Positions 17,395 to 26,896 of a stretch of 64,000 nt of DNA are shown piece by piece. A model generated the notes under the pieces. The model worked only from the letters and a program-made list of their open reading frames with translations, ran no database searches and was not told where the DNA came from. Position 1 is the first letter of the stretch; every line of letters begins with the position of its first letter. Origin of the DNA: Marinobacterium_D sp050908845 (GTDB lineage: Bacteria > Pseudomonadota > Gammaproteobacteria > Pseudomonadales > Balneatricaceae). The position numbers were made by a program, and so were the translations under genes. The stretch spans positions 3,038,001-3,102,000 of the forward strand of contig NZ_CP194171.1 of assembly GCF_050908845.1 (NCBI RefSeq). Reading direction: 5' to 3'.

Positions 17395-17889
17395 TTAAAG
17401 TCTGAACACTAACATTATTAATAACAATGAAACGCATGCAGATATCAGAGTTCTGACAACATTTGATGCATTCCAGCGCGGTTCGAAACTGCTACGTGCT
17501 GAAGTCAGCTCTGCTTCATTCATCGAATCCACCTTGTAGGTTTGGAGTTTATTGTTCAACGGCAGGTTAATAATTATCGTCGACAACTGGACGCCAAGCA
17601 GGTAGAAAATTGTCGCAGCGGAGAGAAGTAATAGATCTACCCCCTGTAAACGCCAGATACCCAGAATTGCCGCGATTATTAAAGCAATCACTGAACCTAT
17701 CCAAACCAGGACAAAGACAGGTTGATTGTTCTGAATAACCCGATCCGTAACCTGAAAGGCGCGGATAAAATCCCTGTCATTTAAAGCTTTTATTCCTGGC
17801 ATTATGACTACGGCATACGCAAAAAGGAATCCAGCGACTAAAGAGCATAAAAAGGCTGACATGATCAGTGATATTTGCAATATATCCAT
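17395..17889 (-). CDS. DUF1772-family membrane protein
   Basis: The 164-residue protein has four predicted transmembrane helices: near 5-30, 58-78, 82-105, and 140-163. The conserved motif FEPRWNASNVVRTLISA before the last helix matches DUF1772 (anthrone-oxygenase-like) proteins. Members in fungi take part in polyketide oxidation, but bacterial members are uncharacterised. It is transcribed ahead of the DUF6624-like gene on the same strand with about 80 bp between them, so cotranscription is possible. Confidence 0.8.
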   Translation of the reverse strand: MDILQISLIMSAFLCSLVAGFLFAYAVVIMPGIKALNDRDFIRAFQVTDRVIQNNQPVFVLVWIGSVIALIIAAILGIWRLQGVDLLLLSAATIFYLLGVQLSTIIINLPLNNKLQTYKVDSMNEAELTSARSSFEPRWNASNVVRTLISACVSLLLIMLVFRL

Positions 17890-18416
17890 AATTTCTATTC
17901 AACCTCATTAAGTTTTATTGATGGAGTCTAGCGCAGAACTAATCAGCACTTCAGGGATGTCCGCCTTACGCCAATTGTTGGGTGATCCCTGGCAGGTGGG
18001 TACATTTACCTATACTGAGAACCATTGAATGGCTCAGTGCAACGAACCTTTCCCAACGTAAGTTTAATAATGCCTCCACCCAATGACTATCCGAGCCTCC
18101 CCTCAGGGTAAGTTAGTTCGAAATGCGCTTCCGCGACCTCTTTAGGTACCTGCTTAAAAACCACTAATGAACAATAGTTCGGATCAGTGCGAAGGAAAGG
18201 AGGAGCAGCAAGCACCGACTGGTGACGCTGACTGAAGAGTTCCTTGATATTTTGCACACCCAGGCGATAAACGTTGAAGCCTTTCTGGAGAGCGATTGTT
18301 TACGGCGTTATTTCTGGATGAGCAAAACCCTAATAAACCCTGAAGAAAGTGAGCTGGTTATCCCTGCTTACCCGGCTGCCCCAATTCTTTGGGGCAGCCG
18401 GGTAAAGCTAACGGGT
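17890..18416. other. Intergenic region; one weak coding-like stretch and a strong hairpin
   Basis: Between 18222 and about 18365 the plus strand reads MTLTEEFLDILHTQAINVEA and on to LINPEESELVIP. This looks coding but then runs into a palindrome and the antisense of the large gene, so it is at most a fragment. The remainder shows nothing recognisable. Confidence 0.4.
18369..18404 (-). terminator. Strong hairpin after the large secreted-protein gene
   Basis: ACCCGGCTGCCCC and GGGGCAGCCGGGT form a perfect 13-bp stem around a short AT-rich loop just beyond the stop at 18417. There is no long T-run on either side, so termination is likely but not textbook. Confidence 0.6.
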
Positions 18417-21400
18417 TTATCGGTTATCGCGGCTCACACTCACGGTGACAAAGGTGGAGCCTGTAACACCGCTGTCATCCGTACAGGCCACCTCGATGCT
18501 GTACTCCCTGCCATCGCCGGTGCCTGCTCGCTCGGCGCGTAAGCTCAGGGTCAGGCCATCGAACACCCAGTCGGGCTCGGTGTTGCCGTCACCCTTGCCG
18601 TTAACCGGATCGTTGCTGGTCACATTAACGATCTGGCACTGGGTCTGAGCATCACAAGCATCTGCTCCCTGAGCTTCGATCTCGACAGCAACCATCTTAT
18701 GGTTTGGCGGCCATATCGCGGAGGGCGTTGCCGAAGCGGTAACAACAGGTGCCTGATTATCGACAACCTCGATGCTCTGGAACGCAGTTGATGAATTACC
18801 CTGGGCATCGGTCGCGGTCCATTCCACTGTGGTGATACCCAGCGGGAACAGCTGGGGCGCATCGTCAGTGACAGACGCATTCGCGTCACAGGCATCGAAG
18901 ACACGTGCACTGCCGATATCGACGGATGTTCCCTCCGGCGCGGCACATTCCACCACAAGATCCTGCGGCGGGGTGATTACCGGAGACGCGGTATCCAGGA
19001 CGGTGATCCTGACATCATCGCTTGCGGTCAGCGCTTCGTCGTCGGTCACCTGCAGAGTGGCTGTTGTGCTGCCCAGCGGGAACACATCAGTGACTGTCAC
19101 ACTGCTGACGCTGCCGAAGAGATCGCTGGTCCAGAGATACTGCAGTGGGCCTGTATCGGGATCATAGGAACCACCGCCGTTCAGCGTCGCCTCTGTGCCG
19201 CTGGTGGATGCACACTCCAGGGTCTGGTCTTGCCCGGCATCTGCCACGGGCGGACTGCCGCCAACCAACACTTCCATAGAGGCCGAGCTGGTACCACCAT
19301 CCTTGTCCGTTACAGCGAAGGTGAGAGTGCGTGTCCCCGGCGTTGCAAACTGGCCCGAGAACGGCACCGTTTCGCCATCACTGGCATCACCACTGGCCTG
19401 CTCCGTACCATCCACTGACCAACGCCAGCTGTAGGGTTCATCATAGGTACCGGCCGGGTCGCTCCATGAGCCGCTGACGTCAAGCACCTCCCCTACCTGC
19501 ACTGACGTATCAGGTCCGACAGAGGCCAGGGGCGCCACGTTATTGACCTGAACATCGAAGCTCTCGCTCACGTTAGCGGCGCCGTCACTGACGATAACCT
19601 GCACGGTATAGATGCCGTTGTCAGCATAGGTATGTGACAGATCGAACGTCTTGCCAGTAAGCGTCGGCTCATCGACGGTGCCATCGCCGTAATCGACATA
19701 CACGACCCAGGGATCGTCCGTATCGGCATCGCTGAAACTTTGTCCGGGGCGGGAGAACAGCTCACCCTCGTTGATCACCGCACCCTGGGTGTTGAGGCCA
19801 TCCAGCTCCGGCGCATTGTTATCAGAGGTGATGGTAGTGGTGAAGGTGTGGGCCACGGAGTAAGGGCCGAAATCGGTCGCTCCAAATACAGCCCGCGCGA
19901 ACACAGACACCCCGTACGACCCGGTACCCTCCGAAGGACAACCTGCGAATTCGCACGGATAGAGGTGGCTGGTATTCACATCGATATTGCCATCGCCATC
20001 CCGCGTCAGGTTGCCGTAGGTCCGGTTGGCGACGACGGAGCCTTCACTGACCCAGTCGCCCCAGGCGATGATCAGTTGCCATTCGTTATGTGCCGGATTG
20101 TCATCGATGATGCGGAATGTCCGGGTGACGGCGACGCCGTCGGTACCCTCAATATTCGGGAACACCGGGCCATCCGTTGTCGAACTATCCGCATTCACCA
20201 CCTGGATCACCGGCGGTTCAATCGCCACAACGGCTTCGACGTTCACCGCGTAACTTTGGCTATCGGACAGTCCGTCAGAGTCCGTCACGGTCACGACAAC
20301 ACTGAAGTTGCCCGCGGTATTGAAGGTGTGGTCCAGAATCACATAGTGACCATAGGTGCTCAGGTCGATAACCCGGAGGGTCTCAACCGGACTGCCGTCA
20401 CCGTAGTCCACCGTCACCGTAAAGGTATTCTCTGCATTGAGATCGCTAAACGACGGCGAGCAGGCAAACCGGTCACCCGCGGTGATGGTTGCCCCGTTAC
20501 AGCCGCCACCGATGACCGGTGCGACCGGCGGATCCAGGTTGCTGACGGTGAACTGATGGACCGCCTCGTCGGTACCATCATCCACGACCAGTGTGCCGTT
20601 GAAGACACCGGATGACTGGTAAAGATTGGTCATCTCAAACTGGTACAAGCTGGTTGAGGTCTGGGTGTAGGGCACGATAATGCCGCAATCGGTGTCCACC
20701 TCACAGGAGCGGGTGCCGCCGGAGGCGCCGGTACAAACACCACTGCTGGCGCCGGAGGGAATTTCACAGTAGTTGTCGTCCGCATCGCCATAGAGCACAC
20801 GGACCTGGAACGGGTCGTCGATATCCGGGTCGCTGAATACCCCCGGTTGTTGCAACAGGTGCCCGATACAGACATCCGCGCAGATCTCATCAAGACCGGA
20901 GCGGTCGAGTGATGTGAACGCCTGGATTATCGTCGGTGGCACATTGGCAAATTCGAAGTCAAAGTCCACCGTGGCATCATCGATCAGCGAGATCGTAGTT
21001 GAGGCCGGGTCCGGGTCACCCCACAGCTGGGCTTCTACGGAAAAACTGCCTTCGGAGCCGAACGGCTTTGTCCACTCGAAGGTTTCTGTCGTGCCGTTGA
21101 CCGTCGGATCGGTGAAATCAGAGCTCACGCCATCGCTACCGACGAAGATCATAGAGGTCTGGAAGCCATCCGGGTTCTGCACCACGGCGGTAAAATCGCG
21201 CTGGTCAGCATTGCTGGCATTGTCACTGATATCAAGCGATTCGATCCAGGGCATGATCAAGGTGCTCCAGTTCCCGGCATTACGGGACAGCCGCACCCAA
21301 ACGTTCTCCTGCTCCAGATTGGTACCGTCTTCAATACTGGCTGCCATCAGCGCATCGTAGAGCTTGCGGTTCTGGTAGCCATTCACCGGCAGCGCGAAGT

Positions 21401-23150
21401 CCATACCATGCTCAGCTTCGCAGGCCAGTTGACACATATAGCCTGTATCGCGAGGGTCGTCCTCGGGCCTCGGTTTGAAGGCAACCCCCTGGGATGTCAC
21501 CTCCCAGGTATCGCCGGCACGGTCCAACCAGTCCAGCGGCTCACCGGTGCGAAGCTCGCCACAGGCGCAGCGGAAAAGCGACTGATTCTCCACATCCGTG
21601 GGGTTCCAGCGACCGTCCACACCGTTCATGAATACCCGCGTATCATCGGAGTCAGGCGTCACGCCCCACTTCCAGCTCCACGCCGAGCGCAGGATGCGGG
21701 TATCGTCCTCCGGGCAGGTAGCGACCAGGCAGCCGAAACCACCGGGGATCACATCGTTCAGCCCGAACAGTTCATTTTCACAGCCGATGTAGACCGCACA
21801 GGCGTTCGGTGAGGTATCTTCCGCCGCATCGACGAAATCCATCGCGATCCGCGCCACGTTACATTCCATCAACGCCGCCACATCGCCCTCTTCGATAAAG
21901 CCGGAGCTGTCGGCCGCCGCGTCAATCAGGGTGCGCGCCTCACCCACCACGGGGAAGGTGGTCGGATAACTATCGGGGTTCCAGAAATGACCGTAGGTTC
22001 CGCCCTCGCAGGAACCATAATCAAAATCTTTCGAGGCGCTTTTCACGTTGGACGCGTAATAACCACCTAAGGCGCCATCCTGCCAGATCCAGCTCAGCGT
22101 CTTTGCCAACCCCGTACAGTCGTCATTGACAGAGCAGCTCTGACTGGCGGTATCCAGGGTGCTGTGCAGCGAGCAGGAGCTGGCATCCACGGTGTAGGCA
22201 CCGCAGTCATCGCCACAACACCCCCCGGTGCCGCCCATGGTGACCATCACCTGCTTGCCCTCGCGTCGAAGCTCGCGCAGCGTGGGCCAGCGTCGCACCT
22301 GCTGCTCACCGGACGACGTGGGATACGCCCGCTCGCAGGTTTCACCTACAGGACAAAGAGAATCGTCATTGAGACAGGCGTTGCCGGAACTGCTGCAATA
22401 GGAAGGCGAAAACTCCGGATGCACGTACCGATCTCTTCCCAGCGAGTCCTGACCGGACAGGATTTGATCAGACGGCCGGTAAACACGCGACGCGCCGAGA
22501 CCGTTCTGCACGCCATCCTCCAGCGCCGCGAGGATCTCCTCGAACGTCATGCTGGCGTCCTGGCACTCTCCGTCGGGCAGAAACTCGCACGACTGGTAAG
22601 GCAGATACTCGATGGTGATCCAGACAAACTCATCGGGGTGGCTGTCCAGCCAGCCACCGATCTCTTCCATGATGTCGGAATAACTCTCGCGGTGCTCAAT
22701 ACAGAGGTCGTTGTGGCACAGCCACAACTCGCCGTCGAGCACATGAACATCGATCGCCAGAATACGGGCACCGGCGGTCAATTGGCCCGAAACCGTCAAC
22801 GACTGGTTCGGGTCGATACTCGCGCCGTAGGCGTAGCTCTCGGTCGCGTTATGCCCGGCAATGCGCGTCACCCAGTTGATAGGTTCATCAAGCGCGATGA
22901 CGTTGCGTTGGAAATCGGTAACAAAGCGGGTCCACTCTGGCCCACACCCATCACCGGAATCGGTGCCACAGGTATAGGTGCATTGGTTGGATACACAGGA
23001 CGCCTCGTACTGGGGAAAGACCTGGCAATCAGACACCGTGGAGCAACTTTGTTGCGCCTGGGCGGTATTGGCAAAAACGTGGGCAAGTGCGAGAAGGACT
23101 AAGCCCGCCAGCAAGGATAAGAGCCCACGAAAGGTCAGCCTGCTGAACAT
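18417..23150 (-). CDS. Large secreted phospholipase-C-like protein with PKD/HYR-type repeats
   Basis: The 1577-residue protein has a signal peptide (MFSRLTFRGLLSLLAGLVLL...AQAQ). A short Cys-rich knot follows (residues 35-70). A PI-PLC-X-like TIM-barrel region spans about 85-480, in which TRIAGHNATESYAYG and GELWLCHNDLC supply two candidate catalytic histidines. The second half is a chain of Ig-like PKD repeats, recognisable by VDYGDGSPVETL, VDYGDGTVDEP and PPVADAGQDQTLECAS. It ends in HYR-like domains (PPQDLVVECAAPEG). PKD repeats act as spacers or adhesive modules in extracellular enzymes. It is monocistronic, and the phospholipase call is by motif pattern only. Confidence 0.75.
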   Translation of the reverse strand: MFSRLTFRGLLSLLAGLVLLALAHVFANTAQAQQSCSTVSDCQVFPQYEASCVSNQCTYTCGTDSGDGCGPEWTRFVTDFQRNVIALDEPINWVTRIAGHNATESYAYGASIDPNQSLTVSGQLTAGARILAIDVHVLDGELWLCHNDLCIEHRESYSDIMEEIGGWLDSHPDEFVWITIEYLPYQSCEFLPDGECQDASMTFEEILAALEDGVQNGLGASRVYRPSDQILSGQDSLGRDRYVHPEFSPSYCSSSGNACLNDDSLCPVGETCERAYPTSSGEQQVRRWPTLRELRREGKQVMVTMGGTGGCCGDDCGAYTVDASSCSLHSTLDTASQSCSVNDDCTGLAKTLSWIWQDGALGGYYASNVKSASKDFDYGSCEGGTYGHFWNPDSYPTTFPVVGEARTLIDAAADSSGFIEEGDVAALMECNVARIAMDFVDAAEDTSPNACAVYIGCENELFGLNDVIPGGFGCLVATCPEDDTRILRSAWSWKWGVTPDSDDTRVFMNGVDGRWNPTDVENQSLFRCACGELRTGEPLDWLDRAGDTWEVTSQGVAFKPRPEDDPRDTGYMCQLACEAEHGMDFALPVNGYQNRKLYDALMAASIEDGTNLEQENVWVRLSRNAGNWSTLIMPWIESLDISDNASNADQRDFTAVVQNPDGFQTSMIFVGSDGVSSDFTDPTVNGTTETFEWTKPFGSEGSFSVEAQLWGDPDPASTTISLIDDATVDFDFEFANVPPTIIQAFTSLDRSGLDEICADVCIGHLLQQPGVFSDPDIDDPFQVRVLYGDADDNYCEIPSGASSGVCTGASGGTRSCEVDTDCGIIVPYTQTSTSLYQFEMTNLYQSSGVFNGTLVVDDGTDEAVHQFTVSNLDPPVAPVIGGGCNGATITAGDRFACSPSFSDLNAENTFTVTVDYGDGSPVETLRVIDLSTYGHYVILDHTFNTAGNFSVVVTVTDSDGLSDSQSYAVNVEAVVAIEPPVIQVVNADSSTTDGPVFPNIEGTDGVAVTRTFRIIDDNPAHNEWQLIIAWGDWVSEGSVVANRTYGNLTRDGDGNIDVNTSHLYPCEFAGCPSEGTGSYGVSVFARAVFGATDFGPYSVAHTFTTTITSDNNAPELDGLNTQGAVINEGELFSRPGQSFSDADTDDPWVVYVDYGDGTVDEPTLTGKTFDLSHTYADNGIYTVQVIVSDGAANVSESFDVQVNNVAPLASVGPDTSVQVGEVLDVSGSWSDPAGTYDEPYSWRWSVDGTEQASGDASDGETVPFSGQFATPGTRTLTFAVTDKDGGTSSASMEVLVGGSPPVADAGQDQTLECASTSGTEATLNGGGSYDPDTGPLQYLWTSDLFGSVSSVTVTDVFPLGSTTATLQVTDDEALTASDDVRITVLDTASPVITPPQDLVVECAAPEGTSVDIGSARVFDACDANASVTDDAPQLFPLGITTVEWTATDAQGNSSTAFQSIEVVDNQAPVVTASATPSAIWPPNHKMVAVEIEAQGADACDAQTQCQIVNVTSNDPVNGKGDGNTEPDWVFDGLTLSLRAERAGTGDGREYSIEVACTDDSGVTGSTFVTVSVSRDNR

Positions 23151-23515
23151 GACTGTCTCCTTCGACGTATTCTCGATTCGTGGTTTAACCTTGGAATCCA
23201 GCTTCCTTTCGAAGGAGACAACTAACTTCCATCGAATACCGCTGCGGCGGTCAGACAGTAGGTCCCTCAGACAAGTAAGTTTAGGAGACGGGGGGTATGC
23301 GTCAAACCTGACGCGTCATCAAACAACCGATGACGGGGCTTTAGCGCAGCGCGTATTGAGATATCAGGATAGAAAAACCTGGCGGAAGTGGCTTAAGCCT
23401 GAGGGGAAAAATAGCGACGCAGTGTTAAATCTGTTTGGACTGAATTGCCACATATCGCTTAAGTCACTCCGCACCCCCGTGCCATAAGCGATTATTCGCA
23501 GGCTGATGCCATTTA
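23151..23515. other. Intergenic region without a recognisable gene
   Basis: About 365 bp lie upstream of the large secreted-protein gene. It contains an imperfect inverted repeat around TGCGTCAAACCTGACGCGTCA (23299-23319). Otherwise I see nothing. It should hold that gene's promoter. Confidence 0.55.
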
Positions 23516-23737
23516 TTATTGGCCTGAATTACAGCACCCCGAGCCTTGCTGAATCGGCGGACAGGCCACCGAACCATAGGAACAGAAGACGCAGCAGTCA
23601 CCCGCTTTGGGTTTCAGCAGAGTGTGGCAGGCCTCACACTCGTAAAAATACTGGCAAGCATCAGTGGGCATCACTTCGGTCTTCTGATGACCACATTTCG
23701 GGCAGGTGATGGTCGACTCTAGAATCAGTTCTGCCAT
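23516..23737 (-). CDS. GDCCVxC-domain small zinc-type protein
   Basis: The 73-residue protein has CPKC, CEAC and the signature GDCCVFC, then a Cys-rich tail (GSGCCNSGQ). The signature defines a family annotated as GDCCVxC-domain (seleno)proteins; here ordinary Cys codons are used. The start is ATG 23737 with GAGGAGG upstream. The cysteine pattern implies metal binding or thiol chemistry. The physiological role is unknown. Its neighbour on the left is the divergently spaced secreted-protein gene. Confidence 0.88.
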   Translation of the reverse strand: MAELILESTITCPKCGHQKTEVMPTDACQYFYECEACHTLLKPKAGDCCVFCSYGSVACPPIQQGSGCCNSGQ

Positions 23738-23782
23738 AGTTGGTTGCCTCCTCGCCCTGCGGTTACCGCTCGCCCAGTTCTT

Positions 23783-24502
23783 TCAATATATCCCGGGAAT
23801 CAACCGATAGCGCACACGGCGTGCATAGTCGCGATATCCCGGCAACTCTTCCTGTAAAGTCCGGTCTTCAAGTACGGTTCTAATCACCGCGATGATTAAC
23901 GCCAGCATCGCAGGAATCAGTGTCCATACCGTGCCAAGCGCAAGCACTATACCGAAGGGTGCAAGAATATTTCCGGAATAACCTGGATGCCGCACAAACC
24001 GGTATGGTCCAGTATCACAGACCACATGGCCCCGATCCGTCTGTATACGTACCACGCTGGAGAAAAAGCGGTTCTCTGCGAACGCCCATATGGCGAAGGC
24101 GTATCCGAGGGAGACCAGAATAAAGCCAATTACGATGAGCCATAGCGGAAACTCCGGCGACCATTGATAGCGGTGGTCCAGACCAGCCACAATGACCAGG
24201 GGAAAGCCGATACTCAGCGCCATCAGTGGCGCAAGCACTTTGTCCCAGGGTTTGGCGTTTTGAATAGTTTCCATACTTTGTCGTTCGTCCAGTAATCCGG
24301 GATGCCGTTGTTCCGCCCACCAGTGCCCGCCCATACCAGCCGCAAAGATCAGCACGGAATATAACCATGCCTGCCACCAGCCGAGATCCCCACCGCATAT
24401 CAATAAAATCAGCGGGATCAGAAGATAAAGCACAAACAGTCTGATCCACTGGCGAGAACTCCCTGGTTGAGCTGCCTCGCCATTCTCTGTCTTTGGTGAC
24501 AT
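23783..24502 (-). CDS. Isoprenylcysteine carboxyl methyltransferase-like membrane protein
   Basis: The 239-residue protein has about five transmembrane helices. Its C-terminal PEMT/ICMT-type SAM-binding signature reads DTGPYRFVRHPGYSGNILAPFG, then a helix, then EDRTLQEELPGYRDYARRVRYR. I chose ATG 24502 because the 37 upstream codons look non-coding and overlap the end of the gene before it. It follows the FAD oxidoreductase (24546-26087) by 43 bp on the same strand, so the two are likely cotranscribed. Members methylate lipids or small molecules; the substrate is unknown. Confidence 0.82.
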   Translation of the reverse strand: MSPKTENGEAAQPGSSRQWIRLFVLYLLIPLILLICGGDLGWWQAWLYSVLIFAAGMGGHWWAEQRHPGLLDERQSMETIQNAKPWDKVLAPLMALSIGFPLVIVAGLDHRYQWSPEFPLWLIVIGFILVSLGYAFAIWAFAENRFFSSVVRIQTDRGHVVCDTGPYRFVRHPGYSGNILAPFGIVLALGTVWTLIPAMLALIIAVIRTVLEDRTLQEELPGYRDYARRVRYRLIPGIY

Positions 24503-24545
24503 GCCTTGCTTCCCAGTGGTCTGACGCCTTAATAAACGGCGCACA

Positions 24546-26087
24546 TTATCTGAGGTGCTGAAGTACGCGAGGATCGATCGCCGCGGCGCTAAACATACCA
24601 CCGGCAAGCGCACCGGCGATGCCCGGGCTCATCACGTCCTGGCCCGACAGGAACAAGCCCGGAACCGGCGTGCGAGCATTGAACGCATCTGACAGTATCC
24701 TGCGCGGGGTCGTTTCGACACCATAGAACGCGCCTTTATCGTGGCCGGTAAATGAGACAGTGGCAAGTGGTGTGCCCAGTTCGCGATAGACCACAAGCGG
24801 CGCCAGGTCCGGGAATTGCTTCTCGAAATGCGCCATCATTTTGGACTCGACACTCTGCTTGAATGCCGCCCATTCGTCATCTCCCCGGGCCGCCACTTCC
24901 GACACCGATGGCCAATCGGCCCACACCAGCAGGTCGCCAGAGTATTTGTTTGCTGGGCCGGGGTCATGGGAGGGATCCTTGAGGGATGCAAAGGAGACAA
25001 ACATCATCGGGATCGACCCATCCTCTGCGGGCATCCATATGGCGTCACTGGTATCCCAGTTTTCATAAAACCAGTGGTTCGAGCGCGTGGCGCCGTGGCG
25101 GGCGATCTCCCCCTCGAAGCCAAGAAAGAGGTCGAAGTGGCAGAGCGAGGGTTTGAAGGTGGTTATCTCCTGCGCCCAGTCATGTTCGCGGATCGCCTCC
25201 GGTAGCAGATGCTTCACGGTTTCAGCTGCGCCGATCGCCGAGACGATGCGGGGCGCTCTGAATACCTCGCCGGTACGGGTCTTCACGCCCACGGCTTGGT
25301 CGTCTTCAATGACTATCTCGCTGACCGACGTCTGCGCGCGGGCGCTGCCCCCTGCCGCTTCGATCACCGGCACCAGCCCTTTTGCGATGGCGGCTGCACC
25401 ACCTACCGGATAGCCCGCACCTTCCAGATAGTGGCCCATGACGGTGGCATGAAAGGCAAAGCTCGCTTCTTTCGGTTTGCCGCCGTAGGTGCCCCACTGG
25501 GCCGACAGCACCGAAGCCAGTTTCGGGTTGCTGACAAGCTCCGAAATCACCTCATCGGTGGTGCGGCCGCACCAGCGTTGGATTTTCCTTTTATTCCACC
25601 AGTGATGCGCGGAACGGAACGGCTCGGGTATCACTCGCTCAGCACCCACCATATGGCAGGCTTCCTCGGCCGATAACAACGCCTCAAAGTACGCATCTAT
25701 TTCGGCAACGTTATCGGGAAACCGGTCTTTGAGCTCCATTTTGTAGGCGTCTGCCGGACGACCTACAGAAATCTCAAATTCATCAGGGAAGTGCAGCGTG
25801 TCGTAGACAGTGCCAACCGAGTGAAACTCGATGGTGCCGCCACTGAGCCAATCAAGGATACGTCCCGCCGGCTGATCGTGACCAAAGGTGCCGCAGTAAT
25901 GCAGACCCACATCCCAGGAGAAGCCGTTTCGAGAGAAGGAATGGGTCAGTCCACCGATTGCCGGTGCTTGTTCAAGAAGCAAGACCTTGTGATCGAGCCG
26001 GGAAAGCGCAGCAGCTGTCGTCATGCCTCCCATGCCAGACCCGATGACAATAACATCGAACGCGTTAGTGGATGGATGAGCTGTCAT
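24546..26087 (-). CDS. Phytoene-dehydrogenase-like FAD oxidoreductase
   Basis: The 513-residue protein has an N-terminal Rossmann dinucleotide fold (VIVIGSGMGGMTTAAALSRL, residues 12-31), then LLLEQAPAIGGLTHSF. A C-terminal FAD-contact segment reads PGLFLSGQDVMSPGIAGALA. This matches the CrtI/carotenoid isomerase/retinol saturase group (COG1233). No carotenoid biosynthetic genes lie nearby, so a desaturase or saturase acting on another lipid is as likely. It heads an operon with the ICMT-like methyltransferase and is divergent from a MarR regulator whose operator palindrome sits in the shared promoter region. Confidence 0.87.
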   Translation of the reverse strand: MTAHPSTNAFDVIVIGSGMGGMTTAAALSRLDHKVLLLEQAPAIGGLTHSFSRNGFSWDVGLHYCGTFGHDQPAGRILDWLSGGTIEFHSVGTVYDTLHFPDEFEISVGRPADAYKMELKDRFPDNVAEIDAYFEALLSAEEACHMVGAERVIPEPFRSAHHWWNKRKIQRWCGRTTDEVISELVSNPKLASVLSAQWGTYGGKPKEASFAFHATVMGHYLEGAGYPVGGAAAIAKGLVPVIEAAGGSARAQTSVSEIVIEDDQAVGVKTRTGEVFRAPRIVSAIGAAETVKHLLPEAIREHDWAQEITTFKPSLCHFDLFLGFEGEIARHGATRSNHWFYENWDTSDAIWMPAEDGSIPMMFVSFASLKDPSHDPGPANKYSGDLLVWADWPSVSEVAARGDDEWAAFKQSVESKMMAHFEKQFPDLAPLVVYRELGTPLATVSFTGHDKGAFYGVETTPRRILSDAFNARTPVPGLFLSGQDVMSPGIAGALAGGMFSAAAIDPRVLQHLR

Positions 26088-26255
26088 GTGAGGTTACCGG
26101 TTTTTCCCTGTAGGTCTGTCAATAATAGACGAGGGTTCCCGGTTTCGACTCAGCTAATCCTCCTCTCCAGCCAGGCCCCAACTGCCGCTCTTGTTCTGTA
26201 AACGACCACCCTGCGCATAAGCCGAATTCATTGCTTATCTGAAATATTGCACATA

Positions 26256-26273
26256 TAGTTGTACCTACAACTA
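26256..26273. promoter_or_regulatory. Perfect palindromic operator (TAGTTGTA-CC-TACAACTA), likely MarR site
   Basis: Two 8-base half-sites with a 2-base centre form a perfect inverted repeat 24 bp upstream of the MarR-type gene. It lies in the region shared with the divergent oxidoreductase gene. MarR dimers bind palindromes of this size, and position suggests autorepression and control of the divergent operon. Confidence 0.75.
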
Positions 26274-26297
26274 CTTGTTTGGGACAGATACTCCGCA

Positions 26298-26777
26298 ATG
26301 GCCAGCTACACCCACACACAGTCGCTCGGACACCTGACCGGGCTGGCGGGCAGACTCTTCAACAAACTGTTAACCAGTCGTTTTCAGGCCGCTGGCATCG
26401 ATATGACCGCCGAGCAATGGGGCGTAGTTCTGCTGCTGGTCAATCACGACACCCTGACCCAGGGGCAGATAGGCGAAATGCTGTACCTGGAAAAATCGAC
26501 CATCAGCCGCTCGATCACGGGGTTGGTTAAACGCGGCTGGGTGGTCTGCAACAAGTCAGCCGAGGATGGCCGACAGAGGAATGTTTCGCTCACCCCCAAG
26601 GCGATGAAAATCGTCGAACGCTGTGCAGAAATTGCCAGTGGCGTACTGAGGGATGCGCAGCAGGGCCTAAGCGAAAACGAGATCGCCAGCAATCAGCAAC
26701 ACCTGGCCAGCGTGATCGGCAACCTGCGCCAATTGAACAACAACGGTACGGACAGCGGCGACGACTCAACCGGCTGA
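26298..26777 (+). CDS. MarR-family transcriptional regulator
   Basis: The 159-residue protein has the MarR winged-helix core: LTQGQIGEMLYLEKSTISRS is the recognition region, and VVCNKSAEDGRQRNVSLTPKA is the wing with the conserved DxRxR-like element. I chose ATG 26298 (MASYTHTQ) because an upstream start would overlap the operator. It probably represses itself and the divergent FAD oxidoreductase operon. The SDR gene downstream (26897) may be in the same regulon. Confidence 0.92.
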   Translation: MASYTHTQSLGHLTGLAGRLFNKLLTSRFQAAGIDMTAEQWGVVLLLVNHDTLTQGQIGEMLYLEKSTISRSITGLVKRGWVVCNKSAEDGRQRNVSLTPKAMKIVERCAEIASGVLRDAQQGLSENEIASNQQHLASVIGNLRQLNNNGTDSGDDSTG

Positions 26778-26896
26778 ACGCCCCCTCGCCCTACTGATAT
26801 CGGTTCCACCGGGTTGAGCGGCTGCTAAGCAGCGATCTGGTGGGCACGGCCATAAACCGTAAAGCCAAGAAAACGACAACGAATACTGGAGACACA

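Noticed and set aside
18222..18542. Plus-strand frame of 106 codons after the DUF1772 gene
   Set aside because: The first 45 residues look coding, but the frame then crosses a palindrome and the end of the large minus-strand gene. At best it is a fragment.
19740..23102. Several plus-strand frames of 130-312 codons inside the large secreted-protein gene
   Set aside because: They are antisense shadows. They show no domain pattern, while the minus-strand protein has a signal peptide and repeats.
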